Assembly: GCA_029066805.1 (NCBI GenBank)
Contig: JAIEFT010000036.1
Span: 1-64,000, forward strand
DNA length: 64,000 bases
Source: Clostridiales bacterium
GTDB taxonomy: Bacteria; Bacillota; Clostridia; Christensenellales; Pumilibacteraceae
Direction of reading: 5' to 3'
Of this stretch, positions 33,573 to 42,972 are shown piece after piece. The stretch's first letter is position 1. Every line of letters begins with the position of its first letter. The position numbers and the translations under genes are program-made. The notes beneath the pieces were generated by a model. The model was not told the origin of the DNA, did no database searches, and worked only from the letters and a program-made list of their open reading frames with translations.

Positions 33573-36500
33573 ATGGCGTTTACCGAAAACCAGCGCCGCG
33601 CGGTCACGACAAGCGGCAATATAATAGTATCGGCGGGCGCGGGCAGCGGCAAGACTACCGTCATGATCGCGCGTATAATAGACAAGCTTAAAAATCACGA
33701 CGCCGCGCTTGACGAAATGCTGATAGTAACGTTTACACGCGCGTCGGCGGCGGACATGCGCGCTAAGCTGACCGAAAAGCTGTACGAGCTGAAATCGGGC
33801 GACGGCGGAAAAATAGCGGAAGCAGCGCTCGACGCACTCCCCACAAGCAATATCGGAACTCTGCACAGCTACTGTCAGCGGCTTATAAGAATGTTTTTTT
33901 ACACCGCGGATCTCGACCCGTCGGCGGCGGTGTGCGAGGAGAGCGAGGCGGTCTCGATTAAGCAGCGTGCAGTAGCCGAAGCGGTGGAGTCGGCGTGGAA
34001 TAAATCCGACACGTACTTTATGGCAATGTACGATATGCTTTGCACACGGCGCAGCGACGAGCAGGTAAAGTCCGTCGTGTACAAAATTTTGGATTTTGCG
34101 CTTTCCATGCCCGACCCGATAGGATATCTTACCGACAGCCGCACGGACAGCGAATATTTTGAGGACTTGGACGTAATAGTAAAATCGCGGCGTGACAAGC
34201 TTTTAAATGATATTGCCGCGCTAAAGAATGACCTCGAGAGCGCAGGCATGGCAAAGCACGTGATAGGCGCGGACGACATGGCGGCGTATATTAACGGAAT
34301 AGCGGACGACATTATATCTACCTCGCACACCAAACGCCACGACTACACCGACGAGCTCAACGAGCAGTACAAAGTCCTAAAGACGGCTTGCAAAAAGTTC
34401 CGAGAGTTCAAAGCGGAAACGGACGTCGCCAAACATGTAGACAGCGCGCCGTACTCGTATGCGCTGCGTATGGTTGCGCTCGACGCGTTGGGCAGGTACG
34501 GCGAGAAAAAGAAGTCGCTGGGCAAGATCGATTATTCCGACCTCGAGCACGGCGCGTACAGGGTGCTGTGCGACGAGGATTGCCTTAGCGAAATCACCAA
34601 GAATATAAAATACGTGTTTATAGACGAGTTCCAGGACGTAAACCCGTTGCAATCGGCTATTGCCGACAAGCTTCGCGTTGCGGGCGCGGAAATGTTTGTT
34701 GTGGGCGATATAAAACAGTCGATTTACGGCTTTCGCCGCTGTTCGCCCGAGCATTTTAAACGCGCAATCGCAAATCCGGATTATACGCACATTCCGCTAA
34801 CCGACAACTTTCGCTCGTCCGAGGCGGTTATAAACTTTGTAAACACCGTGTTTGACGGCGTTATGACCAAAGAGTTCGGCGGAGTCGATTACTCGGACAA
34901 AGCCCAGCGGCTTGTATGGGGCAACAAGAATATCTCGGATGGAAGCGCGGAGTTCTACGCCGTGGACGACGCGCAGCCCGCACATAACGACAGCGTTGTT
35001 GCACCGCCCGAAAAAAAACGCGGCGGCGGATATTCTGTTGTAAACGGCGCGGCGTGCTTGCAGCGCAACGCCGAGGCCGAGCTTGTAGCCGATTGTATTG
35101 TCGATTACATAAAAAACAGCCCCGCGCCGCAAATGAGCGGTATTGCGGTCTTGACAAGGTCGGTCAAAACTCCGTTTGTCGCGGCGCTCACGGACGAGCT
35201 GAATCGCCGCGCAGTCAAGTACAGCGTGGGCAAAAACAGCGGCGCTAAGTTGTATCCCGAGGTCGTCGCGCTTATGGATATTGTGCGCTGCGCGGATAAC
35301 AGGCTGGACGACGTGGCGTTGTACACGGCTATGCGGTCGGGATTGGGCGGATTTTCGGACGCAGAGCTTGCCGAGGTCGCTACGGTGGGGGACGGCATCT
35401 GCCGAAAGAACGGCGACGAGCCGCTCGGCGCGCGCAGCAGCTATGCGTTTTGGCAAAAGGTGGATTCTTACCGCGGCGAGTTGCGCGCCAAGGTAGAGAG
35501 TTTTATCGCCGTGCGTGAAAAAATATCCGATTACGCGTTGAACCACGACTGCGCGGACGTGCTTGGGTACATTACTTCGGAAATCGATTATTTTCAGCAC
35601 GTATACGAAACGGACGGAAGCGCGGCGGCTGTGGACGCGCTCATACGGCTTGCCGCAGAACGCGCGCAGGACGTTCACGCATTTTTGACGTACTACGACG
35701 GCAATGCGTGCGAGCTGGGCGAATCAAGCGGCGGAGACGCGGTCACTATCACCACCATACATTCGTCCAAGGGTTTAGAGTATGACTTTGTTATAGTAGC
35801 CGACGCGGGCAAAAGCTTTAACGAGACGGACCGATATGCGCGAGTGCTCGCGTCCGAGAACGGCGTTTTTGTAAAAGTCCCAGACGAGGATACGCGAACG
35901 CTTTTAAAATCCGTGCCGTGGACTGTGGAAAACCTGTTATACCCCGACCGTATGCGCGCCGAGGAGCTTAGATTGCTGTACGTCGCGCTCACACGCGCCA
36001 AGCGCCGACTTGTGGTGTGCGGAAATAGCAAGGCGTACAAAAAAGCGCCGCCGCAGAGCAGCACGTGCCAAATGATGTTTTTCGGCAATATAACGCCGAG
36101 CATTGCGGACGTGCCGCGTCTGCCGATAGGCGACGATACTCCCTACTGCCCATATAATAATGATATAGCGGCGGCGGTTGCTGCGCGTCACAAGCAGGTC
36201 AAGGATTACAACGCGCTCAGGCTGAAAAACGCTTTGCCCGTTAAAACATGCGTAACGGCGGTTGCGCACAGCGAGTGGGAGGAACGTGCCGACTATACGT
36301 CGACTGCGCCAGTGCTCACGATAGACGACCGTGACCGAACAAAAGACGGCGAAGACGTTATGAAAAGAGGCACTGCATACCATCGTGCTATGGAGAAAGT
36401 AGACTTTATCAGTCCCGATGTGGAAAGCCTCCGCCGTGAGTGTCAAGACTTCGACTTGGTTGACGAGAGCGTGATCCTGACTGCCGCAAGCGCTATGAAA

Positions 36501-36824
36501 GAGCTTACAAAGGATTGCATTTTTGTTGCGCGCGAGCGGTACTTTATAGCCAACCTTCCGGCGAGGCTGGTTTATGGGGTCGAGTCCTCTGCGGCTAACG
36601 GCGGCAGCGTGCTTGTTCAGGGCGTTATAGACCTGCTTATAGTGCACGGCGACAACACCGTAACGATTGTGGACTACAAGACCGGCAGCCCGTCGTCGCT
36701 CAAAAACCCGAGCTACCGCAAGCAGCTCGAGTTATACTCCGCCGCGGTCGAGCGCTGTACGCCGTTCAAGGTGAAAAACGCGCTGCTGTATTCGTTCGCT
36801 TCGGGTGAGCTGATAAAGCCGTAG
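33573..36824 (+). CDS. addA: ATP-dependent helicase/nuclease subunit A
   Basis: The 1083-residue UvrD/Rep-type helicase has motif I SAGAGSGKTT (K27), motif II YVFIDEFQDVN, motif III GDIKQSIYGFR and motif VI LRLLYVALTRAKRR. The C-terminal RecB-type nuclease has GVIDLLIVHG and IVDYKTG followed by YRKQLELYSAAV. GAGGGGG lies before ATG 33573; the ORF-track start at 33519 lies inside addB. With AddB it resects DNA ends until a Chi-like site and loads RecA. It is somewhat shorter than the Bacillus protein (about 1230). It is followed by a short AT-rich repeat, with no clear terminator. Confidence 0.95.
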   Translation: MAFTENQRRAVTTSGNIIVSAGAGSGKTTVMIARIIDKLKNHDAALDEMLIVTFTRASAADMRAKLTEKLYELKSGDGGKIAEAALDALPTSNIGTLHSYCQRLIRMFFYTADLDPSAAVCEESEAVSIKQRAVAEAVESAWNKSDTYFMAMYDMLCTRRSDEQVKSVVYKILDFALSMPDPIGYLTDSRTDSEYFEDLDVIVKSRRDKLLNDIAALKNDLESAGMAKHVIGADDMAAYINGIADDIISTSHTKRHDYTDELNEQYKVLKTACKKFREFKAETDVAKHVDSAPYSYALRMVALDALGRYGEKKKSLGKIDYSDLEHGAYRVLCDEDCLSEITKNIKYVFIDEFQDVNPLQSAIADKLRVAGAEMFVVGDIKQSIYGFRRCSPEHFKRAIANPDYTHIPLTDNFRSSEAVINFVNTVFDGVMTKEFGGVDYSDKAQRLVWGNKNISDGSAEFYAVDDAQPAHNDSVVAPPEKKRGGGYSVVNGAACLQRNAEAELVADCIVDYIKNSPAPQMSGIAVLTRSVKTPFVAALTDELNRRAVKYSVGKNSGAKLYPEVVALMDIVRCADNRLDDVALYTAMRSGLGGFSDAELAEVATVGDGICRKNGDEPLGARSSYAFWQKVDSYRGELRAKVESFIAVREKISDYALNHDCADVLGYITSEIDYFQHVYETDGSAAAVDALIRLAAERAQDVHAFLTYYDGNACELGESSGGDAVTITTIHSSKGLEYDFVIVADAGKSFNETDRYARVLASENGVFVKVPDEDTRTLLKSVPWTVENLLYPDRMRAEELRLLYVALTRAKRRLVVCGNSKAYKKAPPQSSTCQMMFFGNITPSIADVPRLPIGDDTPYCPYNNDIAAAVAARHKQVKDYNALRLKNALPVKTCVTAVAHSEWEERADYTSTAPVLTIDDRDRTKDGEDVMKRGTAYHRAMEKVDFISPDVESLRRECQDFDLVDESVILTAASAMKELTKDCIFVARERYFIANLPARLVYGVESSAANGGSVLVQGVIDLLIVHGDNTVTIVDYKTGSPSSLKNPSYRKQLELYSAAVERCTPFKVKNALLYSFASGELIKP

Positions 36825-36845
36825 GAATGCAGAATGAAGAATTAG
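36825..36845. repeat. AT-rich dispersed repeat after addA
   Basis: GAATGCAGAATGAAGAATTA is a short relative of the units at 10927-10960 and 13277-13377. Confidence 0.45.
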
Positions 36846-36937
36846 GAAAATTTACAAAAAACTTTTTTAAAACTGTGGATTTTTTCATTTTTGTATGTTA
36901 CACTATAATAGTACAATAATCGATAGAGGAGAGAAAA

Positions 36938-38092
36938 ATGCTGGATTTTCTTATTACATTATTTACGGAACAGCTTACGCTGTCAGCCGATTTATGGTTG
37001 ATTGCATTGACGGTTGTCGTGGTACTCGCGTTTTTGATCCCGCTAATCATGGGACTTGTGACGGGTGCGTTCTCTAAAATCAAAGGGAACATGAAACGCG
37101 CGGTGCAAAAGCCGTCAACGGCGGTCGTGCAAATGAAGAATATGCCCGCAGGCGTCAAGGCGCTTTACAAAACGGCGCGCATGAGCAATGCCAAGCCGTC
37201 CGCGCTTGTTACGCAGGCAGTGTGCGTGGACGAGCCGTACAAGCATTCGCTTGTTTCCAAGGTTTGGCTTACAACGCTTATCGCTACCGTTGTTTGCGCT
37301 GCGCTCGCGTATTTTACCGCGCCGCTCTCCGCGTTTGCCGAGGACGCAGACGCTGTGGTTTCGACTATGGCGGAGGCCCTTTCGCCCATATTTGTGCTTA
37401 TTGTCGGCGGATTGCTCACTTTGGTCGGCGGCATCGTCGGCAGGGCAGTGTACGGCGGCGCTGTCAAGACCTACGCCAAGTTCGCGCCCGTCATCGACGG
37501 CGACGGTAACACGGCGGATCATATGGCGCAAGCCCAAGCACAGCAACAGCAAACATACGAACCTCAAGCCGCCGCTTATGCGGCCGAGCCTGTCGGAAAC
37601 GCTTATGCCGAGCAGCCCGCTTACGAAGCTCAAGCGGCATATGAACCCCAAGCCGATTACGCAGCCGAGCCTGTCGGAAACGCTTATGCCGAACAACCCG
37701 CTTACGAAGAGCCTGTAGCGGTGGTTGCCAACGAACCGCAGGAGAGCGACGAGGAAATTCGCCGCCGTGCGCGCGAGGAGGCCATGGCACAAGCCCGCGC
37801 CGCGCAGCAACAGGCGCAAGCGCAAGCGCAGGCTAAAGCTCAACCGCAGCCGCAGCCCAAACCGCAACAGCAAGCCGCAGCTTCGGGCGGCACGTCCACC
37901 GCGGACGACGTTATAGCGCAGATAGAAAAGATTTCGCGCGAGGGCGCGCCGAGGGAAACCATGCGCGACGTGGCAACACTGCTCCAAAAGGAACGCGCCA
38001 AGCCCGAGAACAAAACGCCCGAACAGCAAAAGCGCCTTAACGAAGCGCTCAGCAAGCTGCTAAAGGCAATGTCCGCGGCAACTAAGAAATAG
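36938..38092 (+). CDS. Membrane protein with repeat-rich Gln/Ala/Pro tail
   Basis: The 384-residue protein has an N-terminal segment (LWLIALTVVVVLAFLIPLIMGL), two further segments (VWLTTLIATVVCAALAYF and IFVLIVGGLLTLVGGIVGRA) and a cytoplasmic-looking tail of about 190 residues. The tail has two nearly identical 17-residue units (YAAEPVGNAYAEQPAYE; DNA 37577-37627 and 37658-37708), a Gln/Ala/Pro stretch, and a final helical domain rich in charge. GAGGAG precedes ATG 36938. No family is recognised. The tail looks like an interaction region or a flexible linker, and the DNA repeats may change in number by recombination. Confidence 0.75.
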   Translation: MLDFLITLFTEQLTLSADLWLIALTVVVVLAFLIPLIMGLVTGAFSKIKGNMKRAVQKPSTAVVQMKNMPAGVKALYKTARMSNAKPSALVTQAVCVDEPYKHSLVSKVWLTTLIATVVCAALAYFTAPLSAFAEDADAVVSTMAEALSPIFVLIVGGLLTLVGGIVGRAVYGGAVKTYAKFAPVIDGDGNTADHMAQAQAQQQQTYEPQAAAYAAEPVGNAYAEQPAYEAQAAYEPQADYAAEPVGNAYAEQPAYEEPVAVVANEPQESDEEIRRRAREEAMAQARAAQQQAQAQAQAKAQPQPQPKPQQQAAASGGTSTADDVIAQIEKISREGAPRETMRDVATLLQKERAKPENKTPEQQKRLNEALSKLLKAMSAATKK

Positions 38093-38150
38093 CCGTATCG
38101 CGGCGAAGCCCCGCAGCCGAAACGAGCATAAAATAATCAGTAAAACGTAA

Positions 38151-38185
38151 AGGCTCTTGTACAAAACGTGCAAGAGTCTTTTTTT
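38151..38185 (+). terminator. Intrinsic terminator
   Basis: AGGCTCTTGTAC pairs with GTGCAAGAGTCT around AAAAC (wobbles at two positions), followed by seven T. Confidence 0.8.
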
Positions 38186-38204
38186 GTATCAAATATTATG
38201 GATA

Positions 38205-40634
38205 TTACAAGTTCTTTATCGCGTCGATCGGCTTTAGCTTGATTATCTTTCTTAACGGTATCAACGCCGCAAGCAACAATAGCACGAATGACGCCGTGAC
38301 CAGAGTTATAACGGTAAGGTAATCGAATCTTAGCAACGTCAGTTTTAGAAGCGTGTACATGCAGAACAAATTGTTGCTTACGGTAATGCCGACGAGAATT
38401 GCTGCAAGATTGATTATAAACGCTATTGTCGCTATCAATAAAGTTTCTAACAAGAATATTTTGGTTATATCGCCGTTGGTCGCGCCTAACGCAGACAGAA
38501 TGCCTATCTCTTTTTTGCGGCTTACTATGCTGAACGAGATAAGGTTAATGACAAGTAATATCAAAATAAGCGTAAGCAATACGGCAACGCCTAAGAATAT
38601 GAATTTGAACATGAAAATTTCCTTTTCGAAGAAGTAAACGTAATCCGCGTAATGTTCACTCTCGTCTACTCCGATGTTTGTGACATAACCCGCGTGCTTG
38701 CTGCGGAAGTTGACAAGAAATTTTTGCAGGTTGTCAATACTGCCGACGTGCACAAGAAAGCTGCGATTGGATAACGCTCTGTTAATTTTATGTGAGGTAT
38801 TTGTGCTCGTGGCGAATTTAGGTACGTTTTCGCTATTAAAATAATTAGGTTTATTTTCGAATTCACTATATGAAAAAACTATTCCCGCAATTTTCAGTTC
38901 GCCCACGTCAATCAACAGTTCGCCCGTATCATGCTCGAAGAATTTAACGCGCAAGCTCTGTCCGATATGCTGCGGCGTGCTTATCACTTCCGTAAGTTCT
39001 GTGTTCACATAAGACCATTTCGGACTGACGTCAAACAGCTTTGAATACATATAATATGAAAACGCTATTTCGTCGTCGTCGAGCTCGACATCCCATAGCT
39101 CCTGTAAGCCATTCTCAGTCAATATTTTGCCGCCGCCACGATTTCCATTTTCACTCGGGTTCGCTAAGCTGGCTAAATTGGTTCTTGCGGAAAAATCTTT
39201 TGAGTATTTCACGTTTCCGAACTGAATGGTTATTTCGGGTGAAACAGTTCCTTGTTCGGCAGAAGTATATTTTATTTTATCGGAGCTTTCTTTTACGAAA
39301 TATTCTGGAAAAGCGTCCGATATAAGCGGACTGCAGGAAGAGATATCCACCACGCCCGCGAGCGTATAGTCTGTTGAAAATCGGCTTATATCCAGCTTTT
39401 TCCCTACAAGGAATTCGGCAGGGTGTCGTTCTTTGATCAACTTGACCTTTTCGCCGTTTATCTCGACGTAGCTGTCTTTGTTGTTATATTCTGCTTCCAG
39501 TTCGGCAGTGGTAATATAATATGAATAATCGTCAAGCTCTAACGCGTCGCCCACAAAGGACAGTCCCAAATTATAAATATCCTGCTTTGTTTTAATTTGT
39601 CCGTACTGATCATCGAATTCAATACAATTTGAGTTTTCTATTAAATATTTTTCAGTAGCGGGTCTTACCGGAATGCTGAAATAATCAAATTCATTGCCGA
39701 ACCTTAATTTGCCTTGTGTGACAGTTATATAGTCGATATTATTATCGGTTATGAATTTTGCAAACGTTTTTTCCGCAGAAAACGAAAGTAAGGTTTGAGC
39801 CAACAGAATAACAAAAATGGTAAGAATGGACAGTAATATTACGCTTACCGTTTTTACTTTGCGTTTTAGCAAATTGTTCATTGCCATTTTGAAGCAAACG
39901 GCAAAAGAAAGCCGCTTCCGCGTCGGCGAAAACGTTTTCGTTTCCTCTTTAGCTTCGGGCTGCTCGCCGTTGTCCGATATTATTTTTCCGTCCGATATTT
40001 CTATTATTCTGTCGCCGTACTTTTCCGCGCTCTCTCTGTCGTGCGAAACCACGATAACAAGCTTCTTGCTTGAAAGGTCTTTTAGAATACTCCAAATACT
40101 TTTGCCCGTTTCGCTGTCGAGATTTCCAGTGGGCTCGTCTGCCAGTATCATCTTGCTGTCTTTGATAATAGCACGTGCAATAGCCACTCTCTGCTTTTCG
40201 CCGCCCGAGAGCTCGTCGATTTTTCTAGTAAGATATTCGGAAGAAAGCCCGACAGCTGCGAGCGCGCTCGTAACCTTTTCGGTAATTGCGGTTTCCTTAG
40301 AAAGCCGCAACGCAAGTGCAACGTTGCCGGAGACGTCAAAATCATTTAAAAGATTGAATTCTTGAAATACAAAGCCGACATACTGATTGCGGTAATTATC
40401 GTAATCGGCTTGTTTAAAATCCGCAAAGCTTTGATCGTTTACATAAATATCCCCGCTTGTAGCGCTGTCTAAACCGCCTAAAATATTAAGAAGAGTGGAC
40501 TTGCCGCTCCCGCTCTTGCCGAGAATAAATACAAGCCCGCTGTCTTTTATTTCAAGATTGATATTTCTAAGTGCAGCAACTTCTTGCTTGCTCTTGGATA
40601 TGTAAGATTTGCAAACGCTGTTAAGCTTTAACAT
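38205..40634 (-). CDS. MacB-like ABC transporter with fused FtsX-type permease
   Basis: The 809-residue protein starts with a LolD/MacB-type ATPase: Walker A GKSGSGKST, Q-loop FVFQEFNLL, signature LSGGEKQRVAIA, Walker B MILADEPTGNLD and VVSHDRE. A membrane segment near residue 265 (TVSVILLSILTIFVILLAQTL) and a large extracellular domain of about 330 residues follow. The end has three segments, including the FtsX block SRKKEIGILSALGATNGDITKIF. This order, ATPase first, fits MacB-like efflux or peptide-sensing and resistance transporters in Firmicutes. The ribosome site is a run of nine G 7 bases before the ATG. Codons are more AT-rich than in the neighbours, which hints at transfer. Confidence 0.88.
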   Translation of the reverse strand: MLKLNSVCKSYISKSKQEVAALRNINLEIKDSGLVFILGKSGSGKSTLLNILGGLDSATSGDIYVNDQSFADFKQADYDNYRNQYVGFVFQEFNLLNDFDVSGNVALALRLSKETAITEKVTSALAAVGLSSEYLTRKIDELSGGEKQRVAIARAIIKDSKMILADEPTGNLDSETGKSIWSILKDLSSKKLVIVVSHDRESAEKYGDRIIEISDGKIISDNGEQPEAKEETKTFSPTRKRLSFAVCFKMAMNNLLKRKVKTVSVILLSILTIFVILLAQTLLSFSAEKTFAKFITDNNIDYITVTQGKLRFGNEFDYFSIPVRPATEKYLIENSNCIEFDDQYGQIKTKQDIYNLGLSFVGDALELDDYSYYITTAELEAEYNNKDSYVEINGEKVKLIKERHPAEFLVGKKLDISRFSTDYTLAGVVDISSCSPLISDAFPEYFVKESSDKIKYTSAEQGTVSPEITIQFGNVKYSKDFSARTNLASLANPSENGNRGGGKILTENGLQELWDVELDDDEIAFSYYMYSKLFDVSPKWSYVNTELTEVISTPQHIGQSLRVKFFEHDTGELLIDVGELKIAGIVFSYSEFENKPNYFNSENVPKFATSTNTSHKINRALSNRSFLVHVGSIDNLQKFLVNFRSKHAGYVTNIGVDESEHYADYVYFFEKEIFMFKFIFLGVAVLLTLILILLVINLISFSIVSRKKEIGILSALGATNGDITKIFLLETLLIATIAFIINLAAILVGITVSNNLFCMYTLLKLTLLRFDYLTVITLVTASFVLLLLAALIPLRKIIKLKPIDAIKNL

Positions 40635-40641
40635 TTATATA

Positions 40642-40650
40642 CCCCCCCCC
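40642..40650 (-). promoter_or_regulatory. G9 homopolymer acting as ribosome-binding site
   Basis: On the minus strand the sequence before the ATG at 40634 is GGGGGGGGG-TATATAA. The G run stands where the Shine-Dalgarno sequence belongs and no other site is visible. Slippage in the run would change ribosome-site length or spacing. Confidence 0.6.
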
Positions 40651-40750
40651 GTCAACATTTCGGAATTCTTAAAAGCTTTACGTTTATATATTTTAGCATA
40701 TATCAACATGTTTTTCAAGTATATTCCGAAAGAAGTATTTATATATATAC

Positions 40751-40779
40751 TTGACAATCTTCCGCCTAAAGTGTAAACT
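40751..40779 (+). promoter_or_regulatory. Promoter of the acetyltransferase gene, abutting the start codon
   Basis: TTGACA (40751-40756), 17 bases, TAAACT (40774-40779), 9 bases to ATG 40789, with no ribosome site. Leaderless or nearly so. Confidence 0.65.
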
Positions 40780-40788
40780 TGTTTTGTT

Positions 40789-41469
40789 ATGAAGCTGTTT
40801 GAAAGTGGCAAGTTCGCAGTTGAACGCGCGGCAATGGAAGACGGGCTCAAGTTCGAGAACGCCAAGGTCGTTATTGACGAGCCTAACGCCGCGGTCATCG
40901 ACATGGGCAGATGGAGCAAGTGCGTATTTGCGGACGTGCGCGACTATTCGTGTTTTACGCAAAAGTACGGGATAAGCGGCGATGTGTGTCTTATCGGCGC
41001 GCCCGAAGGTTTAGCGGACGATCCGTGCTATACGTATGCGTATCTAAACCCCATGCCGCCAGCGCCTGTAGCCGTTAACGGCATGGAAATCAAGCAGCTC
41101 GCGCCCAGTCTGGCGGAAGTCGTGCTTGCGGCTTATCACAACCCGGGCGGGGGATATACCGTCGAGCGTATGGCGGGGATCATGCGCGACAAGGGCGTAT
41201 TCGGCGCGATAGTAGGCGGAAAGCTCGCCGGATTTATCGGCAGACACGGCGACGGCAATATGGGCATGCTGGAAGTGTTTGAGCCGTTTCGCCGTCGCGG
41301 GATTGCGGCGGAGCTCGAAAAGTTTTTAATCACTTATGTAATGACGTTTGGGCGCGTGCCGATCTGCGACGTGTATGCGGACAATCCCGCAAGCATGGCT
41401 TTGCAGAACAAGCTTGGACTTATAAAGGGCGTCGGTTGCACATATTGGATTAGTACGGACAAGGAATAA
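40789..41469 (+). CDS. GNAT-family N-acetyltransferase
   Basis: The 226-residue protein has a GNAT fold in its C-terminal half: VFGAIVGGKLAGFIGRHGDG, NMGMLEVFEPFRRRGIAAEL with the acetyl-CoA motif RRRGIA, and VYADNPASMALQNKLGLIK. The N-terminal about 100 residues form a second domain with several Cys and Tyr residues (CVFADVRDYSCFT) that could be a degenerate GNAT half. The acceptor is unknown. It is the first of a run of four genes with close spacing (9 bases to the next). Confidence 0.85.
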   Translation: MKLFESGKFAVERAAMEDGLKFENAKVVIDEPNAAVIDMGRWSKCVFADVRDYSCFTQKYGISGDVCLIGAPEGLADDPCYTYAYLNPMPPAPVAVNGMEIKQLAPSLAEVVLAAYHNPGGGYTVERMAGIMRDKGVFGAIVGGKLAGFIGRHGDGNMGMLEVFEPFRRRGIAAELEKFLITYVMTFGRVPICDVYADNPASMALQNKLGLIKGVGCTYWISTDKE

Positions 41470-41478
41470 ATTGAGATA

Positions 41479-42423
41479 ATGGAAATCAGTCAGACGATAA
41501 AAGAATTGTTCGAGCCCACGTTTGAGTGCGTGGGAGACAGCGAGCTCAAATATCAGCTCAAACGGGAATTGCTGTATAATTTGTATTGCTTTGCGTGCGC
41601 GATTTATCCCGAGTATGTGGCAAACCCTTGCAACACGCTTTTCGAGTACGGCTGCTGCTTTTTGATCGAACCCGAACGTCATCCCGATTATGAAGAAGGC
41701 AAATCCGAGTTTGTGCATACTGCGGCGTCAAACGACGCTCTGCCCGGCGGCGGCAGGTGGTACGAGCGTAAAGGCAAGTACTTTATCAAGTACGACTACG
41801 GTTCGCCGCTCTATAATAAGCTTGTATTGAGCGGCGTAATTCCCCCCGACGACAGAGAGCCTATAGACAGTTTGTCGCTGTATGCTGCGGTGTATTGTGT
41901 GTGCAATCTGTTCAAGGACTTGCGACCGCTGTGGTTTACATACTATTTCTATCTGGACGCGACCAACGAGCCCGTGGACGAAGAATATGACGAAAAGCTT
42001 TTTGACATGTTGCATGACGAAAAGATATATAAGGCAGCGTGCGAGGTTGCGGGGTCTATGCTTATCGGCGACGAGACCGAGCTCGAGGGCGCAGAAAAAC
42101 TTTTAAACTGGTATAAGCCGTTTATGGACGTTCGGCGCGAGTGTATATTTGAAGTGTTTGAAAAACACATGGCAAGCGGCGACGTAGATTTTGTTTGTGA
42201 ATATTCGGGCGTACTGCTTAGCTGCTATCCCGAATCGGTGGGACTGATGAACTGGAACGCCGCCTCGCGCACCGAGCGCGTTGTTAAATTAAGAGACGCA
42301 GCAGAGCTCAAAGTATTGGTGGATGACTTGCGCGAATACTCCAAGTACACCGATTCGCCGGTGATAAAGAAGTATCTAAAGCTTGCCGTCCTAATGAAAA
42401 AGAACATCGACGGCGGAGTGTAA
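41479..42423 (+). CDS. Protein of unknown function
   Basis: I do not recognise this 314-residue soluble protein. It is rich in Tyr, Cys, Asp and Glu, for example ELLYNLYCFACAIYPEYV, LFEYGCCFLIEPERHPDYEE and FDMLHDEKIYKAACEVAG. The secondary-structure pattern looks mainly helical. There is no signal peptide, membrane segment or nucleotide motif. GAGATA is the only ribosome-site candidate before ATG 41479. It follows the acetyltransferase by 9 bases and is likely in the same transcript. Confidence 0.65.
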   Translation: MEISQTIKELFEPTFECVGDSELKYQLKRELLYNLYCFACAIYPEYVANPCNTLFEYGCCFLIEPERHPDYEEGKSEFVHTAASNDALPGGGRWYERKGKYFIKYDYGSPLYNKLVLSGVIPPDDREPIDSLSLYAAVYCVCNLFKDLRPLWFTYYFYLDATNEPVDEEYDEKLFDMLHDEKIYKAACEVAGSMLIGDETELEGAEKLLNWYKPFMDVRRECIFEVFEKHMASGDVDFVCEYSGVLLSCYPESVGLMNWNAASRTERVVKLRDAAELKVLVDDLREYSKYTDSPVIKKYLKLAVLMKKNIDGGV

Positions 42424-42506
42424 TAGAGCATAAAAACGATGTAGCCGTGTCAATCGGAAACGGTGGCGCTTAAAGCGATTCGGTATATTAAAAGGAGTTC
42501 AAACTT

Positions 42507-42959
42507 ATGGCATATTCATTCAACAGCGTTACGATCCGTACGGATAATTCCGAGAGCGGAATGGCAAAGATCAACGAGCTTTGGGCGGACATTATGCAAG
42601 GCAAAGTTCCGCTTGACTTTATCGCAAACGGCATGCCCGTCAAAGGGCTTTCGCCCATTTCGGCGTACAGCGACTACGAAAACGACGAGAAAGGCAAGTA
42701 TAACTTGTCGGTTATGAGCGTAACCGTTGACTTTTTTGCAAAACTGGAGGAAGCTGTTGCGCAAGGCAAGTACATAAAAATCGACGAGAGCGGCGAAACC
42801 ATCGGAGAATGCGCCGATAAAGCGTGGACAAAGGTTTGGCATCTTACGGCGAGCGGACAGTTGAACCGCGCATTTACCGTCGATTACGAAAGCACTGTTC
42901 CCGCACAATATACAAAAGACGGCAAAACGCACTGCTATTTGTATATTGCCGTAAAATAA
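42507..42959 (+). CDS. Effector-binding (GyrI-like) domain protein
   Basis: The 150-residue protein resembles the stand-alone effector-binding domain of AraC-type activators and GyrI (SHS2 fold). It has MAKINELWADIMQGK, VKGLSPISAYSDYENDEKGK, a YNLSVMSVTVDFFAKLEE stretch and the TKDGKTHCYLYIAVK end. Such domains bind small hydrophobic or cationic compounds. AAAGGAG precedes ATG 42507. The next gene, 13 bases on, is another member of the same superfamily, so the two may act as a pair in sensing or sequestering a compound. Confidence 0.7.
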   Translation: MAYSFNSVTIRTDNSESGMAKINELWADIMQGKVPLDFIANGMPVKGLSPISAYSDYENDEKGKYNLSVMSVTVDFFAKLEEAVAQGKYIKIDESGETIGECADKAWTKVWHLTASGQLNRAFTVDYESTVPAQYTKDGKTHCYLYIAVK

Positions 42960-42972
42960 AGGCGGGGCGACA

